15,239 nt of DNA, taken from Microcaldota archaeon. GTDB lineage: Archaea; Micrarchaeota; Micrarchaeia; Anstonellales; Bilamarchaeaceae. Below, piece by piece: positions 1 to 7,128 of the stretch. The position numbers were made by a program, and so were the translations under genes. Numbering within the stretch: position 1 is the stretch's first letter; each line of letters opens with the position of its first letter. The stretch lies in assembly GCA_020726005.1 (NCBI GenBank), contig DYTL01000011.1, positions 1 through 15,239 of the forward strand. Reading direction: 5' to 3'. The notes beneath the pieces are model-generated. The model was not told where the DNA came from and did no database searches. It saw nothing but the letters and a program-made list of their open reading frames with translations.

Positions 1-44
1 AACTTCGAAATCTGAAGGTCTTTATTTACTTGCGGATTTACTGT
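1..44 (+). repeat. Repeat B, left copy (inverted relative to 5047-5090), carrying a promoter-like segment
   Basis: Bases 1-44 match the reverse complement of 5047-5090 at 41 of 44 positions, with differences at 13, 20 and 35; similarity stops after base 44. The other copy is the promoter region of idsA. This copy keeps the same TATA-like stretch (TCTTTATTTA, 19-28), so it could start plus-strand transcription near base 46-50 toward the KaiC-like gene. The window begins at the first base of the match, so the repeat may extend further left. Confidence 0.85.
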
Positions 45-82
45 GTGTGACTCTTACAATTGATGATGAATAAATAAACGCA

Positions 83-93
83 GGTTTAAATAT
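83..93 (+). promoter_or_regulatory. Putative TATA-box promoter for the KaiC-like / membrane protein / ileS operon
   Basis: The stretch GGTTTAAATAT is a TATA-like box. A start site about 25 bases downstream would fall near 113-118. That is before both the micro-ORF (ATG at 140) and the KaiC-like gene (ATG at 205). The repeat B segment at 1-44 offers a second, further upstream candidate promoter. The assignment rests on spacing and composition only. Confidence 0.45.
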
Positions 94-139
94 TTTTCAA
101 GAATTGTGCTATATAGAAGGGATGAATATTGTGTGATTT

Positions 140-217
140 ATGGAACAATTCGTCGGCGTTCCAACGAAAATTCCACAAATCAATAACAAAATACGGTGTG
201 ATTTATGGATCGAATAA
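140..217 (+). CDS. Putative 25-codon micro-ORF upstream of the KaiC-like gene (upstream ORF or N-terminal relic)
   Basis: An ATG at 140 opens a 25-codon frame that ends at TAA 215-217, overlapping the start of the next gene by 13 bases in another frame. Its start context GTGTGATTTATGGA (131-144) is repeated exactly at the true start of the KaiC-like gene (196-209). The encoded peptide contains GVPTKIPQIN, reminiscent of the VPTGIxGLD motif that often opens KaiC/RAD55 proteins. It may therefore be a translated upstream ORF, or a relic of an earlier or duplicated 5' end. Translation is not shown, and its short length makes chance a real alternative. Confidence 0.25.
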   Translation: MEQFVGVPTKIPQINNKIRCDLWIE

Positions 218-891
218 AAACAGGTATAAGTGGACTTGATGAAATGCTTAATGGTGGATTACCAAAAAACAAGCACGTTGCGATTAACGGCGGGCCGGGA
301 TGCGGAAAATCTTCGTTTACTTTTGAATTTCTCTATCGCGGTGCAACGTTCGGGGAAAATGGAATTTATATAAGCCTTGAGGAAACCGAGGAAGGAATGG
401 CAGAGAATATGAAAAACACGTTCTCCGAATTCAGAGATATTGATATACTTATGGAAGAGAAAAAACTCCAAATAACCAAACCGGATAAATTTGAACTTGA
501 GGAGATTGCAGAATTAATTGAATGCCAAATTACAGATAACGATGTAAAAAGAGTGGCAATAGATTCTGCTACTATGATTAAATTTTCATTTGAAGATAAT
601 ATTAAATACCGCCAAACGCTTTTTGAATTTTTCTCGCTCCTAAGAACTTTGGATTGCACAGTAATGATGACTCTTGAGTCCATGAACGCAAGAAAAGAAC
701 AACTTACATTTGATGTTGAACACTTTGTAATGGATGGAATAATCAATCTTTATAATCATGAACAAGGCGACAGAAGAATTCGCGCATTGGAAATTTTTAA
801 AATGCGTGGAACAGATCATTCGCGTGAGCTTGTTCCATTCAAAGTATTACCAGATGGCATAAAGATTTATGCAGGCGAACATGTTTTCTAA
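205..891 (+). CDS. KaiC/RAD55-like RecA-superfamily ATPase
   Basis: This is a 228-residue single-domain ATPase of the RecA/KaiC/RAD55 superfamily. The N-terminus (KTGISGLDEMLNGGLP, residues 5-20) is the classic KaiC-type opening. Walker A is GGPGCGKS (29-36). The SLEET segment (57-61) carries the usual acidic catalytic residue. Walker B is VKRVAID, ending at D120. KMRGTDHS (199-206) matches the family's conserved late motif. Only one KaiC domain is present and I see no partner domain, so this is a stand-alone archaeal paralogue, not a circadian KaiC. Such proteins are poorly characterised; signalling and DNA-related roles have been proposed, and the sequence cannot decide between them. The ATG at 205 has a weak GGTGTGA element just upstream. 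It heads a tight gene set with the membrane protein at 902 and ileS. Confidence 0.85.
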   Translation: MDRIKTGISGLDEMLNGGLPKNKHVAINGGPGCGKSSFTFEFLYRGATFGENGIYISLEETEEGMAENMKNTFSEFRDIDILMEEKKLQITKPDKFELEEIAELIECQITDNDVKRVAIDSATMIKFSFEDNIKYRQTLFEFFSLLRTLDCTVMMTLESMNARKEQLTFDVEHFVMDGIINLYNHEQGDRRIRALEIFKMRGTDHSRELVPFKVLPDGIKIYAGEHVF

Positions 892-901
892 GGTTTATAT
901 G

Positions 902-1201
902 ATGGAACAAAAAGATATTATATATATTCTTTTTTGGTCATTCGTAATAGCGTTAGCGCTATTTTTCACGGGTTTTGGGGAAAAAGTAATGTTTTTTTTC
1001 TGCCTTTCGCTTATTGGTATAGCATTCGCTGAACGAATGAAAAATACAACGTTCGCAGTTGGAGCGGTATTCCTCGCGCTCGCATTCGCAGTGTATTTCG
1101 GAAAGACGCTCGTATTCATAGGGCAAATATTCGTAGCTTCCCTGCTCTTTCTGCTTCTTCCATTTATACTTTTTGAATTACGAAAAAAAATAAAAAAATA
1201 G
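902..1201 (+). CDS. Small integral membrane protein, function unknown
   Basis: This protein of about 99 residues is dominated by hydrophobic segments. They start around IIYILFWSFVIALALFF, then VMFFFCLSLIGIAFA, then a long stretch through TFAVGAVFLALAFAVYF and LVFIGQIFVASLLFLLLPFIL. That gives probably four transmembrane helices, closed by a basic tail (ELRKKIKK). A ribosome-binding-like AAGGT (890-894), overlapping the stop of the ATPase gene, favours ATG 902 (7-base spacing). ATG 899 is almost as good, and an upstream in-frame ATG at 869 would overlap the ATPase gene by 23 bases. It lies 10 bases after the ATPase gene and 9 before ileS, so the three are probably co-transcribed. I recognise no family. 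It could anchor or act with the ATPase, but only the gene order suggests this. Confidence 0.7.
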   Translation: MEQKDIIYILFWSFVIALALFFTGFGEKVMFFFCLSLIGIAFAERMKNTTFAVGAVFLALAFAVYFGKTLVFIGQIFVASLLFLLLPFILFELRKKIKK

Positions 1202-1210
1202 GTTTCTTAT

Positions 1211-4054
1211 GTGTACGATCACAAAAAAATTGAAACAGAGATAGTAGAGTTTTTAGAAGCACACTTAATTTACAACAAGGCAAAAGAAAAAAATGCTGAA
1301 GGAGAACCATATTATTTCTGCGACGGACCGCCATACGCGACTGGGCATATCCATCCAGGAACAGCATGGAATAAGACTTTAAAAGATTCAATTTGCAGGT
1401 ATTGGAGAATGCGTAATTATAACATACTCTCAAAACCAGGATATGACACACATGGACTTCCGATAGAGGTGAAAGTTGAACAGGAATTGGGAATAAAAAA
1501 GAAAAAGGAAATTGAAGAAAAAGGAATAGAAAAATTCGTGACAAAATGTAGGAATTTTGCAGATAAGTATATAAACATTATGAACTGCCAATTCAAGAGT
1601 TTAGGTATATGGATGGATTGGGATTCACCATACATTACTTATTACGATAATTATATTGAATCAAGTTGGAAAACGCTTAAAATAGCAAACGAAAAAGGAC
1701 TTATGCACAAAGGAATTTATGTACTTCCGTACTGCTATAGGTGTGAAACTACAATAGCGAATTACGAGCTTGAATATGGCGAAGAAACCGATCCGAGTTT
1801 ATACATAAAACTCAAAATAAAAGAAAATAAATATCTTATTATTTGGACAACTACTCCATGGACGCTTATTGCAAATATGGCTGTAATGGCGAATCCGAAA
1901 TTCGCATACGTTAAAGCAAAAATAGGCGATGAAGTATGGATAGTCGCGAAGGAAAGATTAGATGCAGTTTTGAATTTTTTAGGACAAAGTGCAACCATTC
2001 TTGAAGAGTTTTCAGGAAAAAAATTAGAAGGAGTGCAATATGAACATCCATTTCAAAATGTTATAAAAAAACAGATTCAATGTAAAATTGTCCTAAGTGA
2101 TGAATATGTTTCGCTTGAAGATGGTACAGGTCTAGTACATTGCGCACCAGGTCATGGACAAGAAGATTTTATTATAGGAAAGAGATATAATTTAGAAATA
2201 TTTAGTCCAGTAGATGGCACAGGTATTTACACTAAAGAAGCAGGAATATATAAAGGAAAAAATGTGCGCGAAGCAAATTTAGATATAATAAAAATGCTTA
2301 AAGAAAGTGGAATGATTGTATATGAGGAAAGAATAAAGCATCGCTATCCGCATTGCTGGAGATGTAAAACTCCGCTCATTTTTCGTGCAACTGACCAGTG
2401 GTTTATAACAATTTCAAAATTAAAAGATAAAATGCTTTCTGAAATAGAAACAGTTGAATGGCATCCGGAATTCGCAAAGGAAAGATTCAAGGAATTTGTC
2501 ATGCAGGCTCCGGATTGGTGCATAAGCAGGCAACGTTATTGGGGAATTCCGCTTCCAATATGGAGATGCATAAAATGTGATCAACTGATAGTAATTGGTT
2601 CAAAAAATGAACTTCCAAATAAAGGTAAGGAATTGAAAGAACTCCATCGTCCATATATAGATGAAATAATTTTAGAATGTAAATGTGGAGAAAAGATGTA
2701 TCGCATAAAAGATGTGTTAGATGTTTGGTTTGATTCTGGAAATGCGGTATGGGCAAGCATTACAGAAAAAGAAACCAAAAAATTCGGAACACGCGCGGAA
2801 CTTATCTTAGAAGGTCAGGATCAAATAAGGGGCTGGTTTTATTCTCTTCTTGGTTCTGGTATGTTGTATTATGACAAAATTCCATATAAAAAACTTATCA
2901 TGCACGGTTTTTTTGTTGATGAGAAAGGCGAGAAAATGAGCAAAAGCGCGGGCAATTTCGTATCCATAGATGATATATTAATCAAATATGGGGCAGATAG
3001 TTTTAGGCTTTGGAGTATTAGTAACGCGGCCTGGGAGGAATTAAAATTCAATTGGAACGAACTCAAAGAAGCCCATAGTGATTTAGATGTTTTATTTAAT
3101 ATGTATATTTTCTTAGATAGATTTTATACAAAAGATAAAATTGAAAATGCTGAATTCTGCGTTGAAGATAAATGGTTGCTTTCGCGTCTACATAGCACAC
3201 TTAAAGAATTTCATAAATCATTTGAAATATATGAACCACATATAGGAGTAAGGGGACTTAGAAAATTTTTAGTCGAAGATTTAAGCAGATTTTATATGAA
3301 AATCGCAAAAGACAGAATAAGCAAAAACGAAAATGCCGAAGGCGCACTTTTAACTATTTATTCAGCAGTTTTTCTATCTCTGAAAATGTTTGTAATTGTT
3401 TCTCCATTCATAAGCGAGCACATTTATCAAAAATTCTTCAAAAAATATGAGAATCTCGAAAGCATTACTTTATTCGAATTAGATGCCTTTAAAGAAGGTG
3501 AAATAAATACCGCATTCGAAAAAAGGATGGCAGTAGGCACTAATTTAATTTCTCATGCACTCGAAGCAAGGCAGCGCACTGGAATAAAACTGCGTTGGCC
3601 TGTACGAGAAATTTATGTTAAAGCGCCTTCTGACGAAGTGAAGCGTACAGTGGAAGAGTTTTCTCTTATAATCAAAAGGCTTCTCAATACCAAAGAAGTA
3701 ATCGTAATTGAAAAAGACCTAAATAGTGATTATGAAGCCGAGGAATTTGAAGGCGGAACGGTTTTCGTAAGCAAAAGATTAGATGAGGAGCTTTATGAGG
3801 AAGGCATTTATAATGAAATAAAACGAAGAATACAGCAAATGAGAAAGGAACTTGCGCTCGTAGAAAAAGATAAAATAACGGTTCAATTAGATATGGAAAA
3901 AGAAATGGAATCCATAATCAAAAAATATGAAGGTACGCTTTCCAAAGAAACAAATACTATATCAATATCTTATCCAAAGCTTGGTGATGATTCAAAAGTT
4001 TTTGAAATTGATGGACGAACAGTTAAATTAAAAGCGGCTAAAACCGAGGTTTAA
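1211..4054 (+). CDS. ileS: Isoleucyl-tRNA synthetase
   Basis: This class I aminoacyl-tRNA synthetase charges tRNA-Ile in the cytoplasm. It has 947 residues. The HIGH-type motif is HIHP (46-49) within PYATGHIHPGTAWNK, and the KMSKS motif is at 575-579. The CP1 editing domain shows TTTPWTLIANMAV and EDGTGLVHCAPGHGQEDF, the latter a hallmark of IleRS. Other synthetase hallmarks are APDWCISRQRYWGIPLPIW and DVWFDSGNAVWAS. A CxxC...CxC zinc-type cluster follows the DWCISRQRYWG block. The start is GTG at 1211, which places YDHKKIETEI at the N-terminus as in other archaeal IleRS; the nearby ATG at 1209 is out of frame. The C-terminal anticodon-binding region is intact. The gene is last in a set of three and meets idsA tail to tail. 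Confidence 0.97.
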   Translation: MYDHKKIETEIVEFLEAHLIYNKAKEKNAEGEPYYFCDGPPYATGHIHPGTAWNKTLKDSICRYWRMRNYNILSKPGYDTHGLPIEVKVEQELGIKKKKEIEEKGIEKFVTKCRNFADKYINIMNCQFKSLGIWMDWDSPYITYYDNYIESSWKTLKIANEKGLMHKGIYVLPYCYRCETTIANYELEYGEETDPSLYIKLKIKENKYLIIWTTTPWTLIANMAVMANPKFAYVKAKIGDEVWIVAKERLDAVLNFLGQSATILEEFSGKKLEGVQYEHPFQNVIKKQIQCKIVLSDEYVSLEDGTGLVHCAPGHGQEDFIIGKRYNLEIFSPVDGTGIYTKEAGIYKGKNVREANLDIIKMLKESGMIVYEERIKHRYPHCWRCKTPLIFRATDQWFITISKLKDKMLSEIETVEWHPEFAKERFKEFVMQAPDWCISRQRYWGIPLPIWRCIKCDQLIVIGSKNELPNKGKELKELHRPYIDEIILECKCGEKMYRIKDVLDVWFDSGNAVWASITEKETKKFGTRAELILEGQDQIRGWFYSLLGSGMLYYDKIPYKKLIMHGFFVDEKGEKMSKSAGNFVSIDDILIKYGADSFRLWSISNAAWEELKFNWNELKEAHSDLDVLFNMYIFLDRFYTKDKIENAEFCVEDKWLLSRLHSTLKEFHKSFEIYEPHIGVRGLRKFLVEDLSRFYMKIAKDRISKNENAEGALLTIYSAVFLSLKMFVIVSPFISEHIYQKFFKKYENLESITLFELDAFKEGEINTAFEKRMAVGTNLISHALEARQRTGIKLRWPVREIYVKAPSDEVKRTVEEFSLIIKRLLNTKEVIVIEKDLNSDYEAEEFEGGTVFVSKRLDEELYEEGIYNEIKRRIQQMRKELALVEKDKITVQLDMEKEMESIIKKYEGTLSKETNTISISYPKLGDDSKVFEIDGRTVKLKAAKTEV
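4051..4054. other. Shared stop codons of convergent ileS and idsA
   Basis: The palindrome TTAA supplies the TAA of ileS (4052-4054) and, on the other strand, the TAA of idsA (4053-4051). The two coding regions therefore overlap by four bases with no untranslated gap. Any ileS terminator must lie inside the idsA coding sequence. Confidence 0.9.
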
Positions 4055-5040
4055 AATTCACGGTTTAAAACATAATCCGAGAGTTTTTTCAACTCATTTT
4101 TTTCCCGCGAATGTGGAAGTGTTTCAATGAATGCGTTTGTATCATTAACAAAACAGTGCGCTTTTATTTTTGCATAATTTATTGAATTGTATTTTTTAAA
4201 TATTGAAATTACGTATTTTATTTTTTTCCTGTCCTGAGTATTAGACATAAGTATTTGTGAGAGTTTCTTTTTTTCTTCTTTGTTTGAATGCGCCATTGCA
4301 TGAATTACCATAAGCGTTCTTTTTCCTTCAGTAATATCACCTCCAATCTCTTTTTTATATTTTTCAAAATCACCAACTACATTAAGTATATCATCCTGTA
4401 TTTGAAATGCAATACCTAAGGATTCACCAAACGCACGAAATTTTTTTAAAATTTCCGAATTAGCATTTGCAAGAAGTGCACCAATTTCGCAAGTCATACC
4501 CATAAGCGCACCGGTTTTGCATGAAATCATGTTAAAATATTCTTTTTCACTTATATCTATTTTTCTGTTTTTATACCAATCAAGTTCTATTCCCTGTCCC
4601 TCAACTACGCGCTGGAACGCACGGCCAATTATAGAAATTAATTTGATTTTTTTATTTGCTGGAAAATTTAATTCAAGAAGATTATTCCATACAAGTGTAC
4701 ATAACGCATCCCCACTATTAAGTGCTATTGGAATTCCATGCGAGATGTGCAATGTTGGTTTTCCTCTCCTAAATTTAGAATTATCTTCTATATCATCGTG
4801 GATAAGCGTAAAATTATGATAAAGTTCAAGTAATGCTGCGATATTTATTGCATTTTGCTTATTATTACTTTTTAATGCACGAAATGCCAGCATTAACATT
4901 ATAGGCCTAATTCGTTTTCCGCCACGGAAGAGATATTCTTCAAGCATACCATATACTCCTTTTGGCGTAGTTGGAATTATAGCTTTGATTTTCTTTTCCA
5001 CTTTTATTATGTCATCCAATATAAATTTTTCAAAATCCAT
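4051..5040 (-). CDS. idsA: Geranylgeranyl diphosphate synthase (short-chain isoprenyl diphosphate synthase)
   Basis: This trans-prenyltransferase extends allylic diphosphates with isopentenyl diphosphate, feeding archaeal ether-lipid synthesis. It has 329 residues. GGKRIRP (40-46) is conserved. The first aspartate-rich motif is DDIED (82-86), followed by RRGKPT. The second is DDILN (216-220), where the third Asp of DDxxD is Asn. GGDITEGKRTLM follows. The residue five before the first motif is F77. In the Sulfolobus acidocaldarius enzyme a Phe at this place limits products to C20, so GGPP is the expected product. I chose ATG 5040 over the in-frame TTG at 5061. ATG 5040 gives a normal N-terminus and sits about 28 bases after a TATA box, as in a leaderless transcript, whereas the TTG version would start with an odd RIYCYC extension. 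The gene is divergent from aroF. Confidence 0.92.
   Translation of the reverse strand: MDFEKFILDDIIKVEKKIKAIIPTTPKGVYGMLEEYLFRGGKRIRPIMLMLAFRALKSNNKQNAINIAALLELYHNFTLIHDDIEDNSKFRRGKPTLHISHGIPIALNSGDALCTLVWNNLLELNFPANKKIKLISIIGRAFQRVVEGQGIELDWYKNRKIDISEKEYFNMISCKTGALMGMTCEIGALLANANSEILKKFRAFGESLGIAFQIQDDILNVVGDFEKYKKEIGGDITEGKRTLMVIHAMAHSNKEEKKKLSQILMSNTQDRKKIKYVISIFKKYNSINYAKIKAHCFVNDTNAFIETLPHSREKNELKKLSDYVLNREF
4084..4103 (+). terminator. Putative U-tract terminator for ileS
   Basis: Two T runs, T6 at 4084-4089 and T7 at 4097-4103, lie 30-50 bases after the ileS stop, within the antisense of the idsA 3' end. Archaeal intrinsic termination relies mainly on U tracts, so this is plausible. 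AT-rich coding sequence could give the same pattern by chance. Confidence 0.35.
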
Positions 5041-5046
5041 ACAATA

Positions 5047-5090
5047 ACAGTAAATTCGCAAGTAAATAAAAACCTTCCGATTTCGAAGTT
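5047..5090 (-). repeat. Repeat B, central copy (idsA promoter region)
   Basis: This is the reverse-complement partner of bases 1-44 (41 of 44 identical). On the minus strand it ends 6 bases before the idsA start codon and contains that gene's TATA box. Its inner boundary coincides with where promoter function would end, so promoter sequence rather than coding sequence is what is repeated. Confidence 0.85.
5063..5072 (-). promoter_or_regulatory. TATA box of idsA, leaderless promoter
   Basis: On the minus strand TTTTTATTTA (5072-5063) is centred about 28 bases before ATG 5040, with a purine-rich BRE-like GGAAGG just upstream. This spacing predicts a transcript starting at or next to the start codon. 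I see no Shine-Dalgarno element before the ATG, which fits a leaderless message. Confidence 0.6.
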
Positions 5091-5135
5091 CGAAATTTTT
5101 ATAATTTATATGAAAGATTAGAAAATATATTGCTC

Positions 5136-5180
5136 GGTTCGCGCGAATGGTTTAGTTGTAGAAGATGTTCGGAATTACTG
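5136..5180 (+). repeat. Repeat A, central copy (inverted relative to 15195-15239)
   Basis: These 45 bases match the reverse complement of the last 45 bases of the window at 44 positions; the only difference is T at 5168. Similarity ends cleanly at 5180. It begins with the perfect palindrome TTCGCGCGAA (5138-5147), the most GC-rich stretch of an otherwise AT-rich spacer. In both copies the ACTG end points toward a start codon, aroF (107 bases away) here and the translin-family gene (78 bases away) there. There is no open frame of note in it, and I could not fold it into a tRNA. Confidence 0.85.
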
Positions 5181-5200
5181 ATAAATTAATGCGTATAAGA

Positions 5201-5210
5201 GTTTATAAAT
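5201..5210 (+). promoter_or_regulatory. Putative TATA box for the aroF operon
   Basis: GTTTATAAAT lies between repeat A and aroF. It would give a start near 5230 and a leader of nearly 60 bases before ATG 5288. The leader contains only a weak CTCAT...ATGAG hairpin (5223-5227 with 5239-5243). I see no clear attenuator or riboswitch. No strong ribosome binding site precedes ATG 5288. Confidence 0.5.
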
Positions 5211-5287
5211 TGTATGATCATTCTCATCAGGAATGTTTATGAGCAACTTTAATAATTAATAATCAAATAATATATGTGGTTTGAAAA

Positions 5288-6100
5288 ATGAAAAATCTAA
5301 AATTTGCGGTGTTGAGTGGAAGCGAGCGCACCGTAGTGCGCGTTTGTAATGTAAAAGTAGGTGAAGGATTTACTATTATTGCAGGTCCGTGTAGCGTGGA
5401 AAATGAAGAACAAACTTTAGAGACCGCGCGCATAGTTAAAGCAGGGGGAGCGGATATGTTGCGAGGTGGTGCGTTTAAACCACGAACTTCACCTTATGCA
5501 TTTCAGGGGCTTGGACTAAAGGGACTTAAAATTCTTGAAAAGGCAAGAGAAGAAACCGGACTTCCAATAGTTACTGAAGTATTAGATACGCGGGATGTTT
5601 CATGGATATGTGAATACGCGGATGTTTTGCAGATAGGCGCAAGAAATATGCAAAATTTCTCTCTTTTAAAAGAAGTTGGAAAAATGAATAAACCTGTCCT
5701 TCTAAAACGAGGAATGTATTCTACATTAGAAGAATGGCTCAACTGCGCTGAATATATCTTAAATGAAGGTAATCCAGATGTAATTTTATGCGAACGTGGA
5801 ATAAGAACATTTGAAACATACACAAGAAATACTTTAGATTTGAGCGCAATTCCTGCGATAAAAGAGCTTACTCATCTTCCGATAATTACTGATCCTACAC
5901 ATGGAACAGGAAGAGTATCGCTTATAATCCCAATGAGCCTTGCTTCTGTTGCCGCAGGCACTGATGGAATAATTGTGGAAGTTCATAGAAATCCTGTAGA
6001 AGCGATTAGTGATAAAGAACAAGCACTTACTTCTGCGCAGTTTGCAGAACTTGCGAGAAAAACACGAAAATTGTATAAATTAATGAACGAGATAGTATGA
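5288..6100 (+). CDS. aroF: 3-deoxy-7-phosphoheptulonate (DAHP) synthase, type I-beta, without regulatory domain
   Basis: The enzyme condenses phosphoenolpyruvate with erythrose-4-phosphate, the first step of the shikimate pathway. It has 270 residues. GPCSVE (33-38), KPRTSPY (64-70), QIGARNMQN (105-113), LCERGIRTFE (158-167), DPTHGTGR (202-209) and EVHRNP (231-236) mark the DAHP synthase/KDO8P synthase fold. The expected metal ligands are visible: C35, H205, E231 and D242. It has only about 25 residues ahead of the catalytic barrel. That is too few for the ferredoxin/ACT-like regulatory domain of Thermotoga-type enzymes or the chorismate mutase domain of Bacillus-type ones. It resembles the short Pyrococcus-type enzyme, which lacks such a domain. 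The gene heads the aro cluster and its stop overlaps the aroB start (ATGA). Confidence 0.94.
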   Translation: MKNLKFAVLSGSERTVVRVCNVKVGEGFTIIAGPCSVENEEQTLETARIVKAGGADMLRGGAFKPRTSPYAFQGLGLKGLKILEKAREETGLPIVTEVLDTRDVSWICEYADVLQIGARNMQNFSLLKEVGKMNKPVLLKRGMYSTLEEWLNCAEYILNEGNPDVILCERGIRTFETYTRNTLDLSAIPAIKELTHLPIITDPTHGTGRVSLIIPMSLASVAAGTDGIIVEVHRNPVEAISDKEQALTSAQFAELARKTRKLYKLMNEIV

Positions 6101-7128
6101 AAGTATTCAAAATAAATGGAAAAACAGGTACAAGCGAAATCGTAATTGGTGAATCAATTAAGAATTTATCTAAATATAGTAAATCCAATAAGTGCGTTAT
6201 TGTTACTGATACAAATGTAAACGCTTTGTGCGGTGCTTTTTTTCCTAGCGGGTTTGAAGTTATTGAAATTGGAATTGGTGAACAAAATAAAACTCTTTCT
6301 ACTGTGGAAAAATTATACGAAAAATTTCTTGAATTCGGATTAGATAGGGCTTCTTATGTAATTGGAATAGGAGGAGGGATAGTTTGTGATGTAACTGGAT
6401 TTGCAGCATCAACTTACTTACGTGGAATTCGTTTCGGTTTCGTACCCACAACATTACTTGCACAAGTGGATGCGAGTTTAGGAGGAAAAAACGGCGTAAA
6501 TTTTAAAGGATATAAAAATCTTATAGGGACATTTAATCAACCAGAATTTGTGCTGTGCGATTTTGAAATGCTTAAAACACTTCCAATACGAGAACTAAAA
6601 AGCGGATTTGCTGAAATAATTAAACATGCTATAATTGCTGACATACAACTATTTTCCTATTTAGAAAAAAACTACGAAAACGCGCTTTCTTTACATCGTA
6701 CTGAAATTGAAAAAATACTTTATGATTCCTTTGCAGTAAAATCCAAAATAGTTTCAATGGATGAAACAGAAAAAGGAGAACGAAGAAAATTGAATTTCGG
6801 GCATACACTCGGCCACGCGATAGAAAAAACAACCGGACTTTTACACGGTGAAGCGATAAGTATAGGAATTATTGCGGCTGCAAAACTCTCTCTAAAGAAA
6901 GGAATGCTTACACAAAAAGATGCTGAAAGAGTTGAAAATTTGATTTCAAAATTTGGACTTCCTACAAAAATCAAAATGGATAAGATTGCAGTAATTGATG
7001 CAATAGAAAAAGATAAGAAACGTGAAAATAAGAAAATACGTTTCGTACTATTGGAAAAGCTCGGACGCGCAAAAATCATAGATATAGAAATTGACGAACT
7101 TAAGGGGGTTGTAAGTGATATGTGTTAG
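6097..7128 (+). CDS. aroB: 3-dehydroquinate synthase
   Basis: This enzyme converts DAHP to 3-dehydroquinate, using NAD and a divalent metal. It has 343 residues, the usual length. The nucleotide-binding GIGGGIVCDVTGFAAS segment (89-104) and PTTLLAQVDASLGGKNGVN (117-135) are typical. The metal ligands are E173 (FAEIIKHA), H226 in GHTLGHAIE and H240 in HGEA. This is the classical DAHP-dependent enzyme, not the archaeal-specific DHQ synthase II of the ADTH route used by many methanogens. That agrees with a DAHP synthase being encoded just upstream. The start ATG overlaps the aroF stop by 4 bases and the gene overlaps aroD by 14, so translation is probably coupled. Confidence 0.96.
   Translation: MKVFKINGKTGTSEIVIGESIKNLSKYSKSNKCVIVTDTNVNALCGAFFPSGFEVIEIGIGEQNKTLSTVEKLYEKFLEFGLDRASYVIGIGGGIVCDVTGFAASTYLRGIRFGFVPTTLLAQVDASLGGKNGVNFKGYKNLIGTFNQPEFVLCDFEMLKTLPIRELKSGFAEIIKHAIIADIQLFSYLEKNYENALSLHRTEIEKILYDSFAVKSKIVSMDETEKGERRKLNFGHTLGHAIEKTTGLLHGEAISIGIIAAAKLSLKKGMLTQKDAERVENLISKFGLPTKIKMDKIAVIDAIEKDKKRENKKIRFVLLEKLGRAKIIDIEIDELKGVVSDMC

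Noticed and set aside
61..66. TGATGA as a C box of a C/D guide RNA
   Set aside because: No CTGA D box follows at a suitable distance and there are no C'/D' elements.
4517..4819. 100-codon plus-strand open frame inside idsA
   Set aside because: It is antisense to the catalytic core of idsA and has no ribosome binding site or recognisable protein features.
5167..5180. The end of repeat A (TCGGAATTACTG) looks like a piece of bacterial 16S rRNA
   Set aside because: Only about a dozen bases match the well-known rRNA string. The preceding bases of the repeat do not follow 16S sequence, and the archaeal version of that region differs, so it is taken as coincidence.
5129..5180. Possible tRNA gene, because of GGTTCG near the palindrome in repeat A
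   Set aside because: No acceptor stem, anticodon arm or T-arm pairing can be built around it.
5214..5252. 12-codon leader peptide ahead of aroF (attenuator-like)
   Set aside because: The ATG lies only a few bases after the TATA box, upstream of the predicted transcript start. The peptide has a single Tyr, no Phe or Trp, and no alternative hairpins are evident.
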